From the NCBI GenBank assembly GCA_900618795.1, contig UYJD01000006.1:1353072-1417071 (forward strand): DNA of 64,000 nucleotides, in the 5' to 3' direction. Positions 1-12,307 of the stretch are shown piece after piece. The notes beneath the pieces were generated by a model that was not told the origin of the DNA, did no database searches, and worked only from the letters and a program-made list of their open reading frames with translations. The translations under genes were made by a program, and so were the position numbers. Origin of the DNA: Cyanodermella asteris. Lineage: Eukaryota; Ascomycota; Lecanoromycetes; Ostropales; Stictidaceae. Numbering within the stretch: position 1 is the stretch's first letter; every line of letters begins with the position of its first letter.

Positions 1-1348
1 TAAACTTGACGGCGCTGGATCCTTGAACATAAGAAGTCGAGCGGCACAGTTGATTGCGCTCACGATAGCTGAGGTGCCTTCGTTCGCGACATCTTCCGTC
101 TTCATTCCTTGACTCCTCCTTGAACGCTGTAGTGTTTGCAATAGGGCATAAGAAGTCGCCAGCACTATTCCTCCCTCGCAGCTGATGCGCCGTTCACGCT
201 GCAATATTCCACAAGACAGCGCTACGTGATGATGAGACGCCGCACTTACTCCTCATGATCCCCCACTCAGGACCTTGATAGAGAAACTTCCAGTATAGGC
301 ATTCCAAAGAACATGTTCATGCGTGCAACGACTACGCACGCATTCGTCGTTTGATCGCCGAACAGCGGGCGTCAACAGCCAGACTAGGATGGGAGACGCC
401 CAGGTTAGAGCTCTCAGCTGCGTTAGTCGACCCTGTTTGCAGCGGATAAGTCTGTGACAGGATGTTCTGGGAGCGGGGCCCAGATACTCCTCTGTTCGTC
501 AATGGTGAAACGATCAGTCATCTTTCAGCTGCAAAGCTGGCTGCAAAGCTACACCTCTTCAGCCAGCCATTGTGACGATGCAAGTCTGCATTGCACGACC
601 ACATAAGCTCGCATTACTAGCATCATACTCATCCCAATGGTGGAAGGTATATCTGTCGATTTCTCTCGCAAGTCGAGCAGCAGGCCACGTCCGGGGATGC
701 CAGGCAAAATGTCCGTAGCATTGCACTGATCTGTCTTACTTTCGTACACATAGCTGAGGAGCTAATAGCCGCCCCGCAACCTCACCACATAGGGATATAG
801 ACCAAGATGGGCGCCATTGGTGCACAATAGCTGACCGCGGGATGGTTGCTCAAGTCAGACGAACCTGAAAGGAGACTTAACAAGACAACGCTGTTCATGT
901 CACGTGAGCGGACCTCGTGCAACACTACTGTCGTCACTCGGACAAGGATTCTCCAGTTTTTTGCACGTTCGAAGAACGTGCTTTCACAACGTCGCAATCG
1001 TTGTAGACTGGTTCGCGTCTTGATCATTGTGTACGCTGGCTAGGTTCAGCAATACGAGGACAAGTGAATACTACACAAAAAGAACCTTGATCGAATACTT
1101 CAGATCTTTGATGGGCTGCTCTGATTCAAACTCGCGATATTGGAAATCTACGATCAGGCATCACAGTGACAGACAAAAACTAAGAGCTACTCCCCACGAA
1201 GAAACGACTGCAATTTTTTTAAGAAGCATCTCTCACCAGATATCAAGTTTCTGCTTGACCTGCGAATGCACCGAGATTGCTTTCCCGCCCAATTGTGAAG
1301 AATTGACCTTTCAGTCCCATCAAAAGACTCTTTCCAGATCTGCCCATC
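1..1348. other. Gene-free stretch upstream of first gene
   Basis: I see no convincing coding sequence, RNA gene or repeat here. The open frames on both strands are short, lack plausible starts and have no recognisable protein signature. The last few hundred bases probably hold the promoter and leader of the gene that starts at 1349. Confidence 0.5.
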
Positions 1349-2446
1349 ATGGTCGTCGGACTACTCATGCTGACCGCCATCCCCGCCGTAACGGGCATCT
1401 CCCTCGGCATCAGCGAACGTTCCAAACCCGAGACCGCCGCCCGCGAACGCGCTCAAATGCACAAATGCACCCTGGTATGCTGGTGCGCCGGCCGCTCAAA
1501 GGGCAAATCCCAAATCCACGGTGGCGAAATCGTGCTCGGCGCCGGCAAAATGTGGATCCAGTCTCGCAAGACGACACCCGAAACGCCCCTTTATCCTTTC
1601 AACGGCTTCTACCTCGACTATCCGGACGACGAGAGGACGCCGCCCCCGCCTACGGGCTTGGTGTCGTTGGTCGACGACCACCCGCCGTTGATGAATTGGA
1701 TATATGTGGACCTGAATTCGGCGGAGGTGAAGCACGGAAATCGGACGGAGAGTAAACCACACGATGTGGGCGATTTTGGCTGGACGAGTGAGAAGGAGGA
1801 GGATTTTGCGACGGAGCCGGGTGGATTGACGTTGAAGGGGGAGGAGAGATTTGTGGCTGTCGAGCCGAACAAGGGAAGCTTGGAAGAGAGGGAGGGCAGG
1901 TGGGAGGTTTATTGGGATGAAAAAGACGACAAGCTGGCGTCGAGGCCAGAGATGGCCGGGAGGACGGTGTTGAGGGTGAGCTTGGAGAGGGCGTATCTCG
2001 AGGAAGAGATTGCGCCGAAAGAGAAACCGGGAGAAGGTGAAGCTCACAGCTCGAATGCGTCAAAAACACAGAACCAGGTTACGAGACAGATCATCAATGG
2101 AAAGCAACCACAACCTGGAGGAGATAATGCGGTGGTGGATAAGAAGACGAAGGCGGGTAAGTGAATTGTCGACTGCCTGTCTGAGATCGCGGACCGGGCG
2201 TTCTCCTTCTCTCTCGTGTCACTCTTGGTGGGTTCCCTCGCGAGCGCTCGTTGAAGACGACTTCACATGTTCAAAGGCCGAACTGATGAACCTTCCGCAG
2301 AGAAAGTCTTCACATATGAGCCGATATTCCGCGCGACCCGCGGCTATGAACGCCGCCACTATGCGATAGACCACACCTGGCACTCACGGCAAAAGCGCCT
2401 CACCGTGAAGTCAAACTTCGTCGTATATGACGAGCTCAGCCGATAA
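1349..2446 (+). CDS. Conserved Pezizomycotina protein of unknown function, two exons
   Basis: Exons 1349-2156 and 2301-2446, predicted 317 aa. The start MVVGLLMLTAIPAVTGIS is a short hydrophobic N-terminus typical of a family I recognise in many filamentous ascomycetes but whose role is unknown. The middle carries a GFYLDYP element, a PPLMNWIYVD element and a GRWEVYWD element, all recurring in that family. The intron (GGTAAGT donor, CGCAG acceptor, 144 bp) matters: without it the protein would stop after KTKAGK. The second exon reads EKVFTYEPIFRATRGYERR and ends at TAA 2444-2446, and it looks coding throughout. A signal anchor or signal peptide is possible at residues 1-20. No catalytic motif is visible. 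The gene stands alone on the plus strand. The family assignment is from memory of similar proteins, not from a search. Confidence 0.75.
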
Positions 2447-5002
2447 GCGTCGACGCGCAAGCTCCGAATCGACGTTTCTGTCTCCATCGCGACTCCCGCC
2501 ATCGCCATCTCTCCAGATCCCGAGCACGACCTCGTCCGATTCCCCGGACCATCCGCTCCGCCGAAGGCATGCTCGAGGTCCGTGGTATCCAACGTGGGGT
2601 CACATAGATCCTGCCTGAAGTTTCAGACTGCACAGCGAGATCGGGCTAATCGTCATGATGTCACGAACAGCCCACTTCCTGACTCCTTAGATATGCAAGG
2701 TGGTGAGCTCCAGCAAGGCGGCCCGGCAAGCTGGGATGCGGTCCTCTAAGTATCTGCCGCTCAGACTCGTAGCTCCGATATTCCGACCTCCGCCTCCATC
2801 GAAAGGTGGAGGCGCTACATCCTGAGCCTTCCGCGGAACATCCTGCAGGTTCGACGGCCGACAGGCGTGGCAAGCAAGGTTGGCCGGCTCTCCGTTTTGG
2901 CAATGTAAAAATAAGGTTCGAGAAGGGGTCTTGGCTCCAAGTCCGTTGCGTGGCGGCCAAGGTGGCTGCCGCGCGATGGTTGGATGGCCAGCCTGTATGT
3001 GCACAATATTAGCACCACTCGTCGAACAGCCGCTTCGGGCTGCCGAAACTCAGATGTACTTAGATCGTCGTAGCTCTATTTAAATTGCATCGTGATTCGG
3101 CGGGGGGCGACTACTCATCTCGATCAGGCAAAAGCATGGCCGGATAGCCCTGCGGAGATGTGGTCCGATTTCACCGCACAAATCAGATGGCTCACCAGTA
3201 CACCCACAAGGTCAACGACGAAGCATAGGGGGCGCAGACCCCCACAGTTGACACGCTGTCAAACTCACTCAGACGGCCAGATCAAGATAGACCTAGCAGT
3301 TCCTGGAAGCCATAATCTACATCTCTGGGGCGTGCACAACCACATTTCGCGAATAGTGACACAATCTCGACCAGGATGACGGGAACCAGCGGCTCGCAAA
3401 TACCGCAATCACCTAGTTGAAGCTATCAGTTGAAGGACTTAGCGGGTTGGATGACGAACGCACTTCTGACCAGATAGCGTCATGGCATGAGAACTATCGA
3501 GCTATCACATTTCGGAGCCAACTGCTGGGCAGGGATCGCGGGCAATTGCGACAGACAAATGTATGGGCATTTGAGGTGCGAGATATGTCAAAGCGCGAAA
3601 TGCACCTGCATTATGCCTTGCAGACGGGCGGCTACTGGGCGGAGCTTTGGAAGAAGTGAGGAACAGTATACTGCTTTTATTACAGCGGTAGCGTCTGCAT
3701 GAAGATGTGTGCACCAGGCTGACCTCCGGCTCGACCACATCGGAAGAGTGTCCGACGGAAGAGATGTTGGATCTCCGAGGCTTGCAATGCCCTGGAAAGT
3801 CCGCATGCGGGCGCGTCGAATTGGCGAGTCGTAGGCTATTGCCATCAGCGGCAGGCAGATGCAGAATTTGTATGAGCAATACATGAACACTGATCACGTC
3901 TTTGAAAGCAGCTTTTCCACAGCACGGGATGGACATGTACTTTGAAAGTCAGCGTGAACATTTTCGAGTGCTTGCGCGTTTTCCCAATTCGAGACGAGCG
4001 CTTGCTTCTCTGAGCAGAGATCCTTCGATCTGGAGAACAGACAACAGCCGTTCCTTCCTCTATCGTGTATGCCAAACCCAACAATGCCTCACGTGTATCG
4101 AGCATCATCAAATACTCCTGCTTCAGAGCCCAACGCACTCAGCAAGCGTTGATGTTTCATCAAGAAGATTCACGACCACCCAGAAATTGAAAATAGTAGC
4201 GGCCAGGGTATCCGTTTTGAAAGAAAGGCCTCTTCCTCATCGTATGTCATAATCCATCCAATACCCCAATAACCGGCCTGTGCGCATGACGGCGAGAATG
4301 CGCCGAAATGTACGCAGGTACGGCCGAATCAGATACCGCCGGCTGACGACTAGTATTGCTGTATCGGCCTTGCTGCCGAGTCGTGAGAATGCGCCTACCT
4401 GCGAATGCCATCGACACAGGTGTATGCTCCTGTTTGTAGTTCCCGCCGGAGATTGAGCGCGCCGAGTAAGCCACGCTTGCGACTCTGTTAAGACTTCCTC
4501 CGTAGCTTGGGTAGACGGGGCCGAATACGGTTGATGGAGCTGATGTCGTCTATATTTCGCATAGATTGAGCCCTGATTGTGCTGATATCCAGAAACGCCG
4601 TGGTAATGCAATAAACCTTTGTGTGAGTGGGATCCGCCCTGTTTCCCATTCTCCAATTTGAACGACGCGGTGTCGTCTTTGCAGCTTCTGCCATCTAATG
4701 CGAGCCACGTATGTAAAGTCCTCATGTGCAGCAAATCCTGGAAAGCAGGAAAATCAACTCGTGTAACCCCCAAGGCGCCGGTCGCTGAAATGCATCGCAA
4801 ACTGTAAAGGAGCGGAAGTCAGGTTTGTAGCGTTAGTGAACGTGCCCCTAGGGGGCTTCGTCGCGATCGCGGGTTCGTTCTTCGTTTGATATGCCGATGC
4901 CGAACGTCTCCAAGCTTTTGACAGCTGGCATCAAGTTGTTTTGATGAAACAAGGTGAGCCAGCTTGAATGGTGTGCATTGCCTTTCCCAGTCATTCCGGA
5001 GC
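2447..5002. other. Gene-free stretch
   Basis: No supported gene in 2.5 kb. A perfect 8-bp inverted repeat with an 8-base loop lies at 2791-2814 (CGCCTCCA / TGGAGGCG). The longer open frames (3417-3659 +, 4237-4800 -) have no eukaryotic-looking start or protein character and I regard them as chance. Confidence 0.45.
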
Positions 5003-7010
5003 CTAGGCCTCAGAAGGGCCGACAATACCAGCCCCAGCCACGTTTGCGTTGTCGGCGACGATTGGTGTTGAACCGGGCTGAATGCAGGGAGCTGAATGCC
5101 CGTAGTGGTATTTCAGACCTGCCGTAATCGTCAGCATCCACCGCGAGTAGAACGGAGACACGATCATCGGAGAAACTTACCGTTTGCGTTCTTGTACCTG
5201 CGCCCACAGACCTTGCAAGCATATGGCTTGGCACGAGCCATTCCTTCTGTCCCAGGATATGGTACGCCATTAGAGTCCACGATCGAATAGGTTCCATCGC
5301 CATTGTTCTTGAGAGCTTGGTCTTTGTGCCCATGCTGTTTGTGGTAACGCAGGCCGTTGGAGTTCTTGTAGCCCTTCATGCAACCAATGACGGGACACAA
5401 GTAGGGCTGATCCTGATCTGGCATTCCAGCCTCGAGTTGACGCGCACGAATCGTCTTTGCGATCTCGCTGTCAGGTCCGTATTGCGTTGTCCCGAGCTGT
5501 TGGTGCACCTCGTCCTGCGTATCGTTCGCTTTCGGATTAGATGTCTGTGGTCCGCCTGGCGAGGTCAATCTCTTGCCAGGATCATCGATGCACTCATTTT
5601 CGGTCTGTCCAAAAGCAGCGCTGTGAAAAGCAAAGGCTGCGCTGTTTTGAGCGAAAACGTTCTTGTCGAAGTTGATGTTGCCCAAAGCACCCAGAAACTC
5701 GGGATCTAGCTCACCAGGAGTGCCAGGCATGCTTGACCCGGGCGACTCACGCTGCAGTTGATGGAGAGGGTTGGTGACCAAAGCCGGCGTATTGACGGAA
5801 GAGACCGTGGGGTTGTTGCCGTAGATGCTACGAGCCGATAGAGGTGTCTGTGGTTGGGAGCGGATGTTCTGAAAGTTCTGTAGCTGTGGGTTGATGTTGA
5901 GCGGCGGCATGTTGCCCCTAGGTGTTGATGTACCATCGTATTGTGGTGTAGTAAATGAAGGACCTCCCAGGTCGCCTAGTACATCATCCATGTCAAAGTC
6001 GTCCATGCGGTCGAGATCAGGAACAGTGGGAAGCTGGCTCCTAGGCACGTTTTGCGCCCGTTGCTGGACTGCGGTGTTATTGAGAGCGGACTGTACCGAT
6101 GGCATCGCCTGCTGCGCCCTTGATGGCATTGGTGCGGGCCGCTGAGCGCCGTCGTTTGTCTGCGTCTGCATCATACCATTATTCACTTGCGATTGCTGTG
6201 CTGGCGGACTTGTCGTGGGCAAGTACGGGGCAAAAGCTTCCTCATTCGCATGCTTCTCCTCAAAGTGTCTCAACAGGTCATGCATGGAAGCAAGTTCAAC
6301 GTCGCAACATTTGAACCCTTTCATGTATTCTTGCTCCAGCTTGAAGGACTGCTCCAGCCTAGGAAGATAGGATGCATGAAAGGCCGGGGATTTCAGGTCG
6401 TTATGCCCGATGTAGGGAGAAGTGCCCTGCATGGCAATGTCGTCCTTACCAATCCAGTTGCTCACAGAGCCCGGGCCCCAGCTGATACCCGTCATGACGC
6501 TGCCGCTTGCCAAAGACTCTCGTCGGTCGTTGTTGATGCGAATTCCGTGAATGGGCACGGAACCAGGTACAGTTGTGTAGCCCATCTGGATGTCTGAATT
6601 GGCGATAGAGGCGCCATTAATGCCACTGCTGCTCTGGTTGTTTATCTTTGGCTGTGCTTCGTTCTGCTTGGGAGAGGCGCTGCTTCGCGACGGAATGTCG
6701 ATGGGATTGGTCATGGTAATGTACGTGTCGTTGTTCGCGTTGCCGTTGTGGCCGAACAGTTCGAAGTCGTCGTCGAAGACGGCTGAGCTCCTTTGAGCAA
6801 ACGGGCCGCCAAAGCCTTGCGCCGACTGCTCGAAAGGGCGAGCAGCGGCGGACTTGGAAGGGAGCTGCTGTTGCTGCGCTGCTGCGGCCTGGAAACTCTC
6901 GGTTAGAGCACTCTTGGGAGTTGAGATGGGAGGCGTCGCCCGATCCGAGCTGGGAGTGGGCGAGTGCAGCAGCGGCGGAGGGGAGTTCTTGCGTGAATCC
7001 AGTTTGACGA
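5003..7010 (-). CDS. SFP1: SFP1-type C2H2 zinc-finger transcription factor (5' end unresolved)
   Basis: The last two exons are 7010-5181 and 5118-5003, joined by a 61-bp intron inside the final finger. In yeast Sfp1 controls ribosomal protein and ribosome biogenesis genes downstream of TOR; the same role here is inference. Counting from the first in-frame ATG (6714, 549 aa), finger 1 is at about 438-463 (PYLCPVIGCMKGYKN, HKQHGH) and finger 2 at about 497-520 (CKVCGRRYKNANGLKYH, then GHSAPC). The paired YKN.NGL.YH signature is diagnostic of Sfp1. A further Cys/His element (FKCCD ... RHFEEKH) lies near residue 140, and the rest is Gln/Pro/Asn-rich and disordered. The open frame continues about 99 codons above 6714 with coding character (FDDDFELFGHN, poly-Q) and no ATG, up to a CTAG acceptor at 7011-7014. 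A likely first exon is 7818-7773 (see findings). Confidence 0.88.
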
Positions 7011-7772
7011 CTAGGCAAGAAATATCTGGTGATGCTTACGATGTAGAGGAACAAGTGGCGGCGCAAATGTTGGGCGCGCGATGCGGGATGCGATGGGACG
7101 GGAGGCGGTGCGAGACGGTACCGTGGGATGAGTGGAGGGTAAGGTAGGGTAAGGTAAATACGGTTCGCGGAATATTCGTGATGGGGAGAGTGGTGTGGCG
7201 ATTGCGGAGAGTTTGGGCGATGGAGAATCGACGAGGGCGGTGGAGGGTTGGAGTATTATTGCGATGGATAGTAAGTAGGTAGTTGAGAGTGTAGGTCGCG
7301 GGATGTGTAGGGTAGTCTAGTGGAATAGAATAGCAACGTCGGCTCCGTCACTCGCAGCCTCGAAAGGCGAAACTCGAGGTGCAGCGACGCCCGTGCCCGG
7401 TCCGTGCTGGCCGGCGCTTTCCGCAGAGAGCCAGCGAGTCGTATGTAGCTGAGGGCAAGAACGACCTCGAGCGAGGCAAGAGCAGGTGCAGTGGAACCAC
7501 GCAGGTGGCTCCTTCCCTCTGGGCTCGAGTCGTTTAGGGCTCGTTGCTTGATGCGCCGATGCTGTTGGCTGCTCAGGGGGGGGCTGCTGCTGTATGATGT
7601 CCCGTGTCTGGTCTCCCCAATGTGGCCGGGTGGCAAGTCTTGTTTCGTCTCTGAGCTGCCCGACTAAGTACCAGTAGCAGTCTATGCAAGCAAGACGGTG
7701 TGTTCTGAGTGACGATGTGAGTGCGAGCTTGGATGGCGCAGCCGGCGAACAGAGTCTGGGCGACTTCTTTAC

Positions 7773-7818
7773 CATATGTAGTCTGCGCATCGGACGACTC
7801 GACTAACGGTGACAGCAT
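7773..7818 (-). CDS. Candidate first coding exon of the SFP1-type gene
   Basis: ATG at 7818 opens a 46-nt exon (MLSPLVESSDAQTTY) ending TATG|GTAAAG at 7773/7772. It leaves one base, and the acceptor at 7011 needs exactly one base, so the join reads ...TTYVVKLDSRKN. The implied intron is 762 bp and the full protein would be 663 aa. This is the only phase-compatible ATG plus donor I found upstream. It is inference: a long leader intron with other first exons is also possible. Confidence 0.35.
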
Positions 7819-10393
7819 CGATACTTTGGATACATACACGACCACTAGACTACCGCCGCCGCCATCCCGACCTTCTCACTATTCCTCTCCCTGTACGCAG
7901 CATCGGTCGAAAGAGCGGTGTCCTGCACCATGGCAAACGATCATCGCAGTGAGCAGAGCAGGCCAGGCACACACCACCATCCGCCCTCCCAACGCCAATC
8001 AGCTTGCACCCTACTTGCTCTTCCTGGCCTGGTGCGGCGACGTCAATACTCCTGCCTCCCTGGGCCGTACCTTTTCCGAATTTCCTCCCTCTGCGACATG
8101 TCACCACCGCGCCATCCCATGTTTTGCCAATCTTAAATACAAGTCCTCCGTAGTCGTCCGCTTCCGGCTCTGCCTAGTACCTCATACTTTCTCGAAACTC
8201 GGGTCAGTGCTCTCCCAGGCATTCTTTAACCTTGGCTTTACCCGGGCTGCTCGATACTGGTTGGCTGCGACATGTCGCCGCCCAAAAGCCATTGCTCGAC
8301 GTTGACCTGCACCCAGGTCATCACTTGCATCTGTCCCAGCGACGTAAAGGGGGTCGGCCCTTCGGAAATGCCATCCTGCATGTGCTGGATCCTCCATCGC
8401 CTCTACCGCTACAGTACCTAGTAGAGATGGCATCGACTTCGTCCGTCGCGCTAGTGCATCATTCTGCAGGGACTTGACACTGGCCGCTCTCGCGCGTGGT
8501 CGCTCCAGCGCTGTCTCACGTTGGGGCTCAAAGGTAATCCCGGCACTGCTCTTCTTTCGCCAGCAAAAGTCGCTTTCGTGCCTTATGGACCCTGGACCTT
8601 GCCTCTCTCCGTCTTCGCCACGCTTCTAGCCAACCGGCATTCGTGACCTTGGCCAACGGCCGAAGGCAAGCCCACTCCGGCAGCTGAAAAGGGCCATCTC
8701 TCGCATGTCGAAGGAACGTGCCCAAGCTCATCACACTTGCGCATCAACTGGTTCTGGTGGAGACTCGCCTCCTACCAACACGAAGGCGTTAAATCCTATA
8801 ATCATGGCTAAAAGTCCGAGCAGCATCGTACGAGAAGGTACATCCAATAACACGAGCTCTCATGTAGGCCGCGATCTACTGTATACTTTATCCACTTTCA
8901 ATCGTCCGACAGCGTGAAATATCCAGGTGGACGGGGTACCATCACGGCATGCCTGCAAGCGACCGGAAAGCTGTTTCGAACAAGAGTCATGGAGGGGCTG
9001 GGGAGGAATAATAAGATTCAGGGTCCTCCTTGGACTTGCTGCTAGTGCTGTCAGCCGATCGCTACCGTCCTCAGTAGCTTTAGCCTGAGTCTGGCGCTTT
9101 GGATGCTCTCGGAGACGGTAACTCCACATATTGCTTCTGTTGCAATCAATCTACCCATTTACAGACTAGAAGGCTCATGATCTGCTAGGGAACCACCAAG
9201 ACCTGCATCCGCTCGGGGTCCGTCGCGAGATCTGATGCACGGTAGTCCCACAAGCTTATTGTTCGTTAGCAACCGCCACACGCCCCACCATTTGTTCGGC
9301 TCATCTTCTTCAAATCATTGGCCCCTTATTGAGGGGTGTGCTACGTGTGTACTTCTGTACCGTAGCATCATAATCTTCAAGGCGAGCGATACATTGCACA
9401 ATTGCAACCTGTTCAGGTCCTTCCGCTTTTGAGAATGAAGACAAGCTGACCTATCTGCTTGAGAAGCGAGCTGCATAAAGCACATGTTATGGAAGAGTTG
9501 TCTCCGTAGTACAGGATTGGCCAGGTTTCGGCGTTGCATCACGCTTGGAATCGGCTGCGTAGAAGTAGTCAAGCCTCCCTCACGTCGCAGCGTGCGCTTG
9601 CTTGCATCGCATAACCGCGGTATTCTTCCAATGACATGCTTCAGCTGCAGCAATCACGGGGTGGTTGGGGCGAGGTCGTGCATCCATTTGACCACAGTAA
9701 CGCTGGTCGCGAGGAAAACGAAACTTTGGCAACTGGCGGCTGAAGACACCGCGAGGCGGGCCGACGGAAGTCTTGACGAAGCCACTCAGTCAGCAACCCC
9801 TACAAGTAACTCTGTCAACACCATCACACGTACCTATATCACTACTGTTGCTAGTAGCTAGGAGTATACTTTTGCTACTATCCACTTACGTACCCTCAGA
9901 AGTACTCATAGCAGTAGTAATCGAAGGAGGCAGCAAGGTGCCTGCGCACCGACCTCTGTCGCCCCGCCTTGACAGGAACTTCTTTTTTTTTTTTTTAAAC
10001 AGTCGGAGGTAACTCCATTGCTCCCCTTGGCGTTGACATCTGATCTTCGGGCTCATGTAGGTATCAATGGTTCTTGCGCTCGAACATGCTTCGACGATGA
10101 CTAGATTGCTTGCATCGTTGGGCTGCGGCGCTCTACACGTTCCTGACACTGATTTGTTGGCCATTTGGTGGACCGGGTTGTCAAACACAAGGCGGGTAAA
10201 TTGAAAGTCGTGGCGCACGTATGGAAGAGGACGCCTCTAGGCGTCCTTCCGCAACGATTTGATCACTGACTTGGGGTAGCATCTCGTTTACCCGTGATAG
10301 GACGGCATGGGTCGCGTTTGCCAACGTACAAGTACAGCTGCACAGTTAACAGCATCGTGCTCGCGCTCACGCCAATCTGTGTCGAGTAGCTTG
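7819..10393. other. Gene-free stretch between SFP1-type and HET genes
   Basis: About 2.6 kb without a supported gene, probably including promoter and leader of the SFP1-type gene. Contents: a homopolymer T run at about 9982-9995, and at about 9900-9945 a weak resemblance to the core of the dispersed repeat found at 12678 and 42679. No tRNA A/B-box pairs were seen. Confidence 0.45.
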
Positions 10394-12307
10394 CTACCGA
10401 TCAAATATGCTCGTTACACTTTGACTACAAGCGTCCCACTCCCTCTCCTTGCCACTGAACGCCTTGTCTTCTCCTCTTTCCTTCTCATCAGTCTTCCACC
10501 TGTGGCCTCCGATTCTCAATTTTAAAACAATCCTCCCAACCCCATCTATTCCACCATCCGTTCTGGTCATGTGCACGTGATGGTCAACCCCAACCATCCC
10601 AATCATCGAGCAGAACGAGCGGGAGGAGCTGGAATCAAAGAGGCTCCCATGCGTACCCGAATCGTTCGATCTCAACAATGGATCGTAAACGTTTCGGAAT
10701 TGTTCCAACCAGTCGCGCACCTTGGCCATTCGCTTCGCTGTGAAGCTGCCATCGAACCGGGCGGCATAGTTATAGGTTTCGGCTCCGGGCACGAATCGAG
10801 TAGAGCGGAGAAAGTGCTGAATGTCGTTGTATAGGACGTGGTCGGAAGGTCGGAGGACGCGGTAGTCGAACATGGGGAAATGTGACTTATGCCCGGAGCC
10901 GAGCATGATGAAGAACTTGCTCAGGGTTGGTATGTACTCCATAAACAGCACCAACGCAAGTTGTCGTGGCTGACCCGGGATATAGAAGACGGAATCAAGT
11001 CCATCGAAAGCTGCTTGCCGCATCAGATTTGACCACCAGTTTTTGTTTTGAGTGGCAGATTCGTCATGTAGATATGCACGTAACGCGTAGTCTGTGGATG
11101 AATCTCCAAACGAGGTTCGATGCAGCTTAATGGTAAAGGGTTGAGGGGGCACGATATCATGAGGCAGAGGGAGAGCTGGTGACTGGCGGACGAATATCTG
11201 CCGCACAGTTTTAGGCCGTGAGGCAAAGTCCCTGGCTTGCAAAGTGGACAATAGATTCGTGCGGCAGTATTGCTGCGTTATGTTGCCGATCTGTTGAAGC
11301 TGTACATACAGACGACCAGTGCGGTCACTCGACCAAGCACAGTTGAGATATGCCCGATGCGACGATGACGGCTGTAAGGATGCATCGGGGCCCTGATCCA
11401 TAAGTAATGTGATGGATAATCCAGAATTGCTCATGGAGAAGGGTAAGGAAGGTTCCGTCCAATCCCGGAAAGAGACCACATTTCCAGAATATTTGAACAT
11501 TGCCGGCGATGTTGCCAGCAGGCCAGACGTGGCGTCCTCCCGTGCATCCTTGTCGATCCAGGCAAACAGCGAGTGGTCGTCACTCGTCCTCAGAATCTCC
11601 TCTTGCAACCTCAAGAAAGCCTTCCCGCCTTCCCCATATAGCGTCGGCATGTTGATCTCAAAGAGCCCCAACATGCAATATGCGTGATCCTCTGGCCGAG
11701 TCGTTTCTCTCCGACTCACCCAAAACATTCTCCTCGCGATACACACGCTCTGGAACGAGACGGAGCCATTCAATATGCCCGACTCGATTCCTGTGATGGT
11801 GCTGATCCGCCTCGCAAGCTGCGTCCTGCTCCCGATGAACGACCAGTCCGTGGAATAAAACATTACCTCCTTCGGCGCAATCAGCTCCTGCAAGCACCAA
11901 CCTCTCGTGAACCAGCGCGAGTCACTCAGTGCCAACTCCAGCGTCGCATTGTTCAACCCGCCAACGTCCCGGACGTCGACCAGATAAGCATAACAAGCTG
12001 CCGCGTCCCGGTACCAGGCGAACATGGAGTTGATCGCTTCCGACAGCTCGGCACTCGAGCTTTTGTCGATACAGCAGGTATCGATCCATGCCCACTCGAG
12101 CCCGTCCCGGAGCGCCTGCTCGCATGTGAGGAGGATCTTCCGCCATCCTGGGCGGTTGGTGTAGCTGGACGACGACTCGTGCTGGAGATCCGAGTATGAG
12201 ACTTCGTATGTGGTGCTGCCCCAGGTGTGGCTTAGGATGGCATACAGAGGGATATTATTGGGCGGGTGGTCATGGAGCTTGTAAGTCGAGACGTGAAGGA
12301 GGCGCAT
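10394..12307 (-). CDS. HET-domain (heterokaryon incompatibility) protein, intact
   Basis: Single exon, 637 aa, true ATG at 12307. HET-domain proteins take part in non-self recognition after hyphal fusion and can trigger a cell-death response; what this one recognises is unknown. The N-terminus MRLLHVSTYKLHD and YAILSHTWG begin the domain, followed by WIDTCCIDKSSSAELSEAI, WYRDAAACYAYL, WFTRGWCLQELIAP and the RPEDHAYCMLGLF / LYGEGGKAFLRLQEEI block, so the whole domain (about residues 1-255) is present in canonical order. The remaining 380 aa contain no NACHT, WD40 or ankyrin repeats that I can see, so it is the common short type. The end (about 590-637) is basic and low in complexity. It lies in a gene-poor stretch beside a dispersed repeat, as is usual for this fast-evolving family. 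A decayed relative lies at 31.0-32.3 kb. Confidence 0.93.
   Translation of the reverse strand: MRLLHVSTYKLHDHPPNNIPLYAILSHTWGSTTYEVSYSDLQHESSSSYTNRPGWRKILLTCEQALRDGLEWAWIDTCCIDKSSSAELSEAINSMFAWYRDAAACYAYLVDVRDVGGLNNATLELALSDSRWFTRGWCLQELIAPKEVMFYSTDWSFIGSRTQLARRISTITGIESGILNGSVSFQSVCIARRMFWVSRRETTRPEDHAYCMLGLFEINMPTLYGEGGKAFLRLQEEILRTSDDHSLFAWIDKDAREDATSGLLATSPAMFKYSGNVVSFRDWTEPSLPFSMSNSGLSITLLMDQGPDASLQPSSSHRAYLNCAWSSDRTGRLYVQLQQIGNITQQYCRTNLLSTLQARDFASRPKTVRQIFVRQSPALPLPHDIVPPQPFTIKLHRTSFGDSSTDYALRAYLHDESATQNKNWWSNLMRQAAFDGLDSVFYIPGQPRQLALVLFMEYIPTLSKFFIMLGSGHKSHFPMFDYRVLRPSDHVLYNDIQHFLRSTRFVPGAETYNYAARFDGSFTAKRMAKVRDWLEQFRNVYDPLLRSNDSGTHGSLFDSSSSRSFCSMIGMVGVDHHVHMTRTDGGIDGVGRIVLKLRIGGHRWKTDEKERGEDKAFSGKEREWDACSQSVTSIFDR

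Noticed and set aside
2791-2814. Perfect 8-bp hairpin
   Set aside because: Isolated in noncoding DNA, no T-run or partner element; probably chance.
7721-8305. 194-codon plus-strand open frame upstream of the SFP1-type gene
   Set aside because: Composition is erratic (Pro/Ser/His runs, no domain), it lies across the likely promoter and first exon of the minus-strand gene, and nothing resembles a conserved protein.
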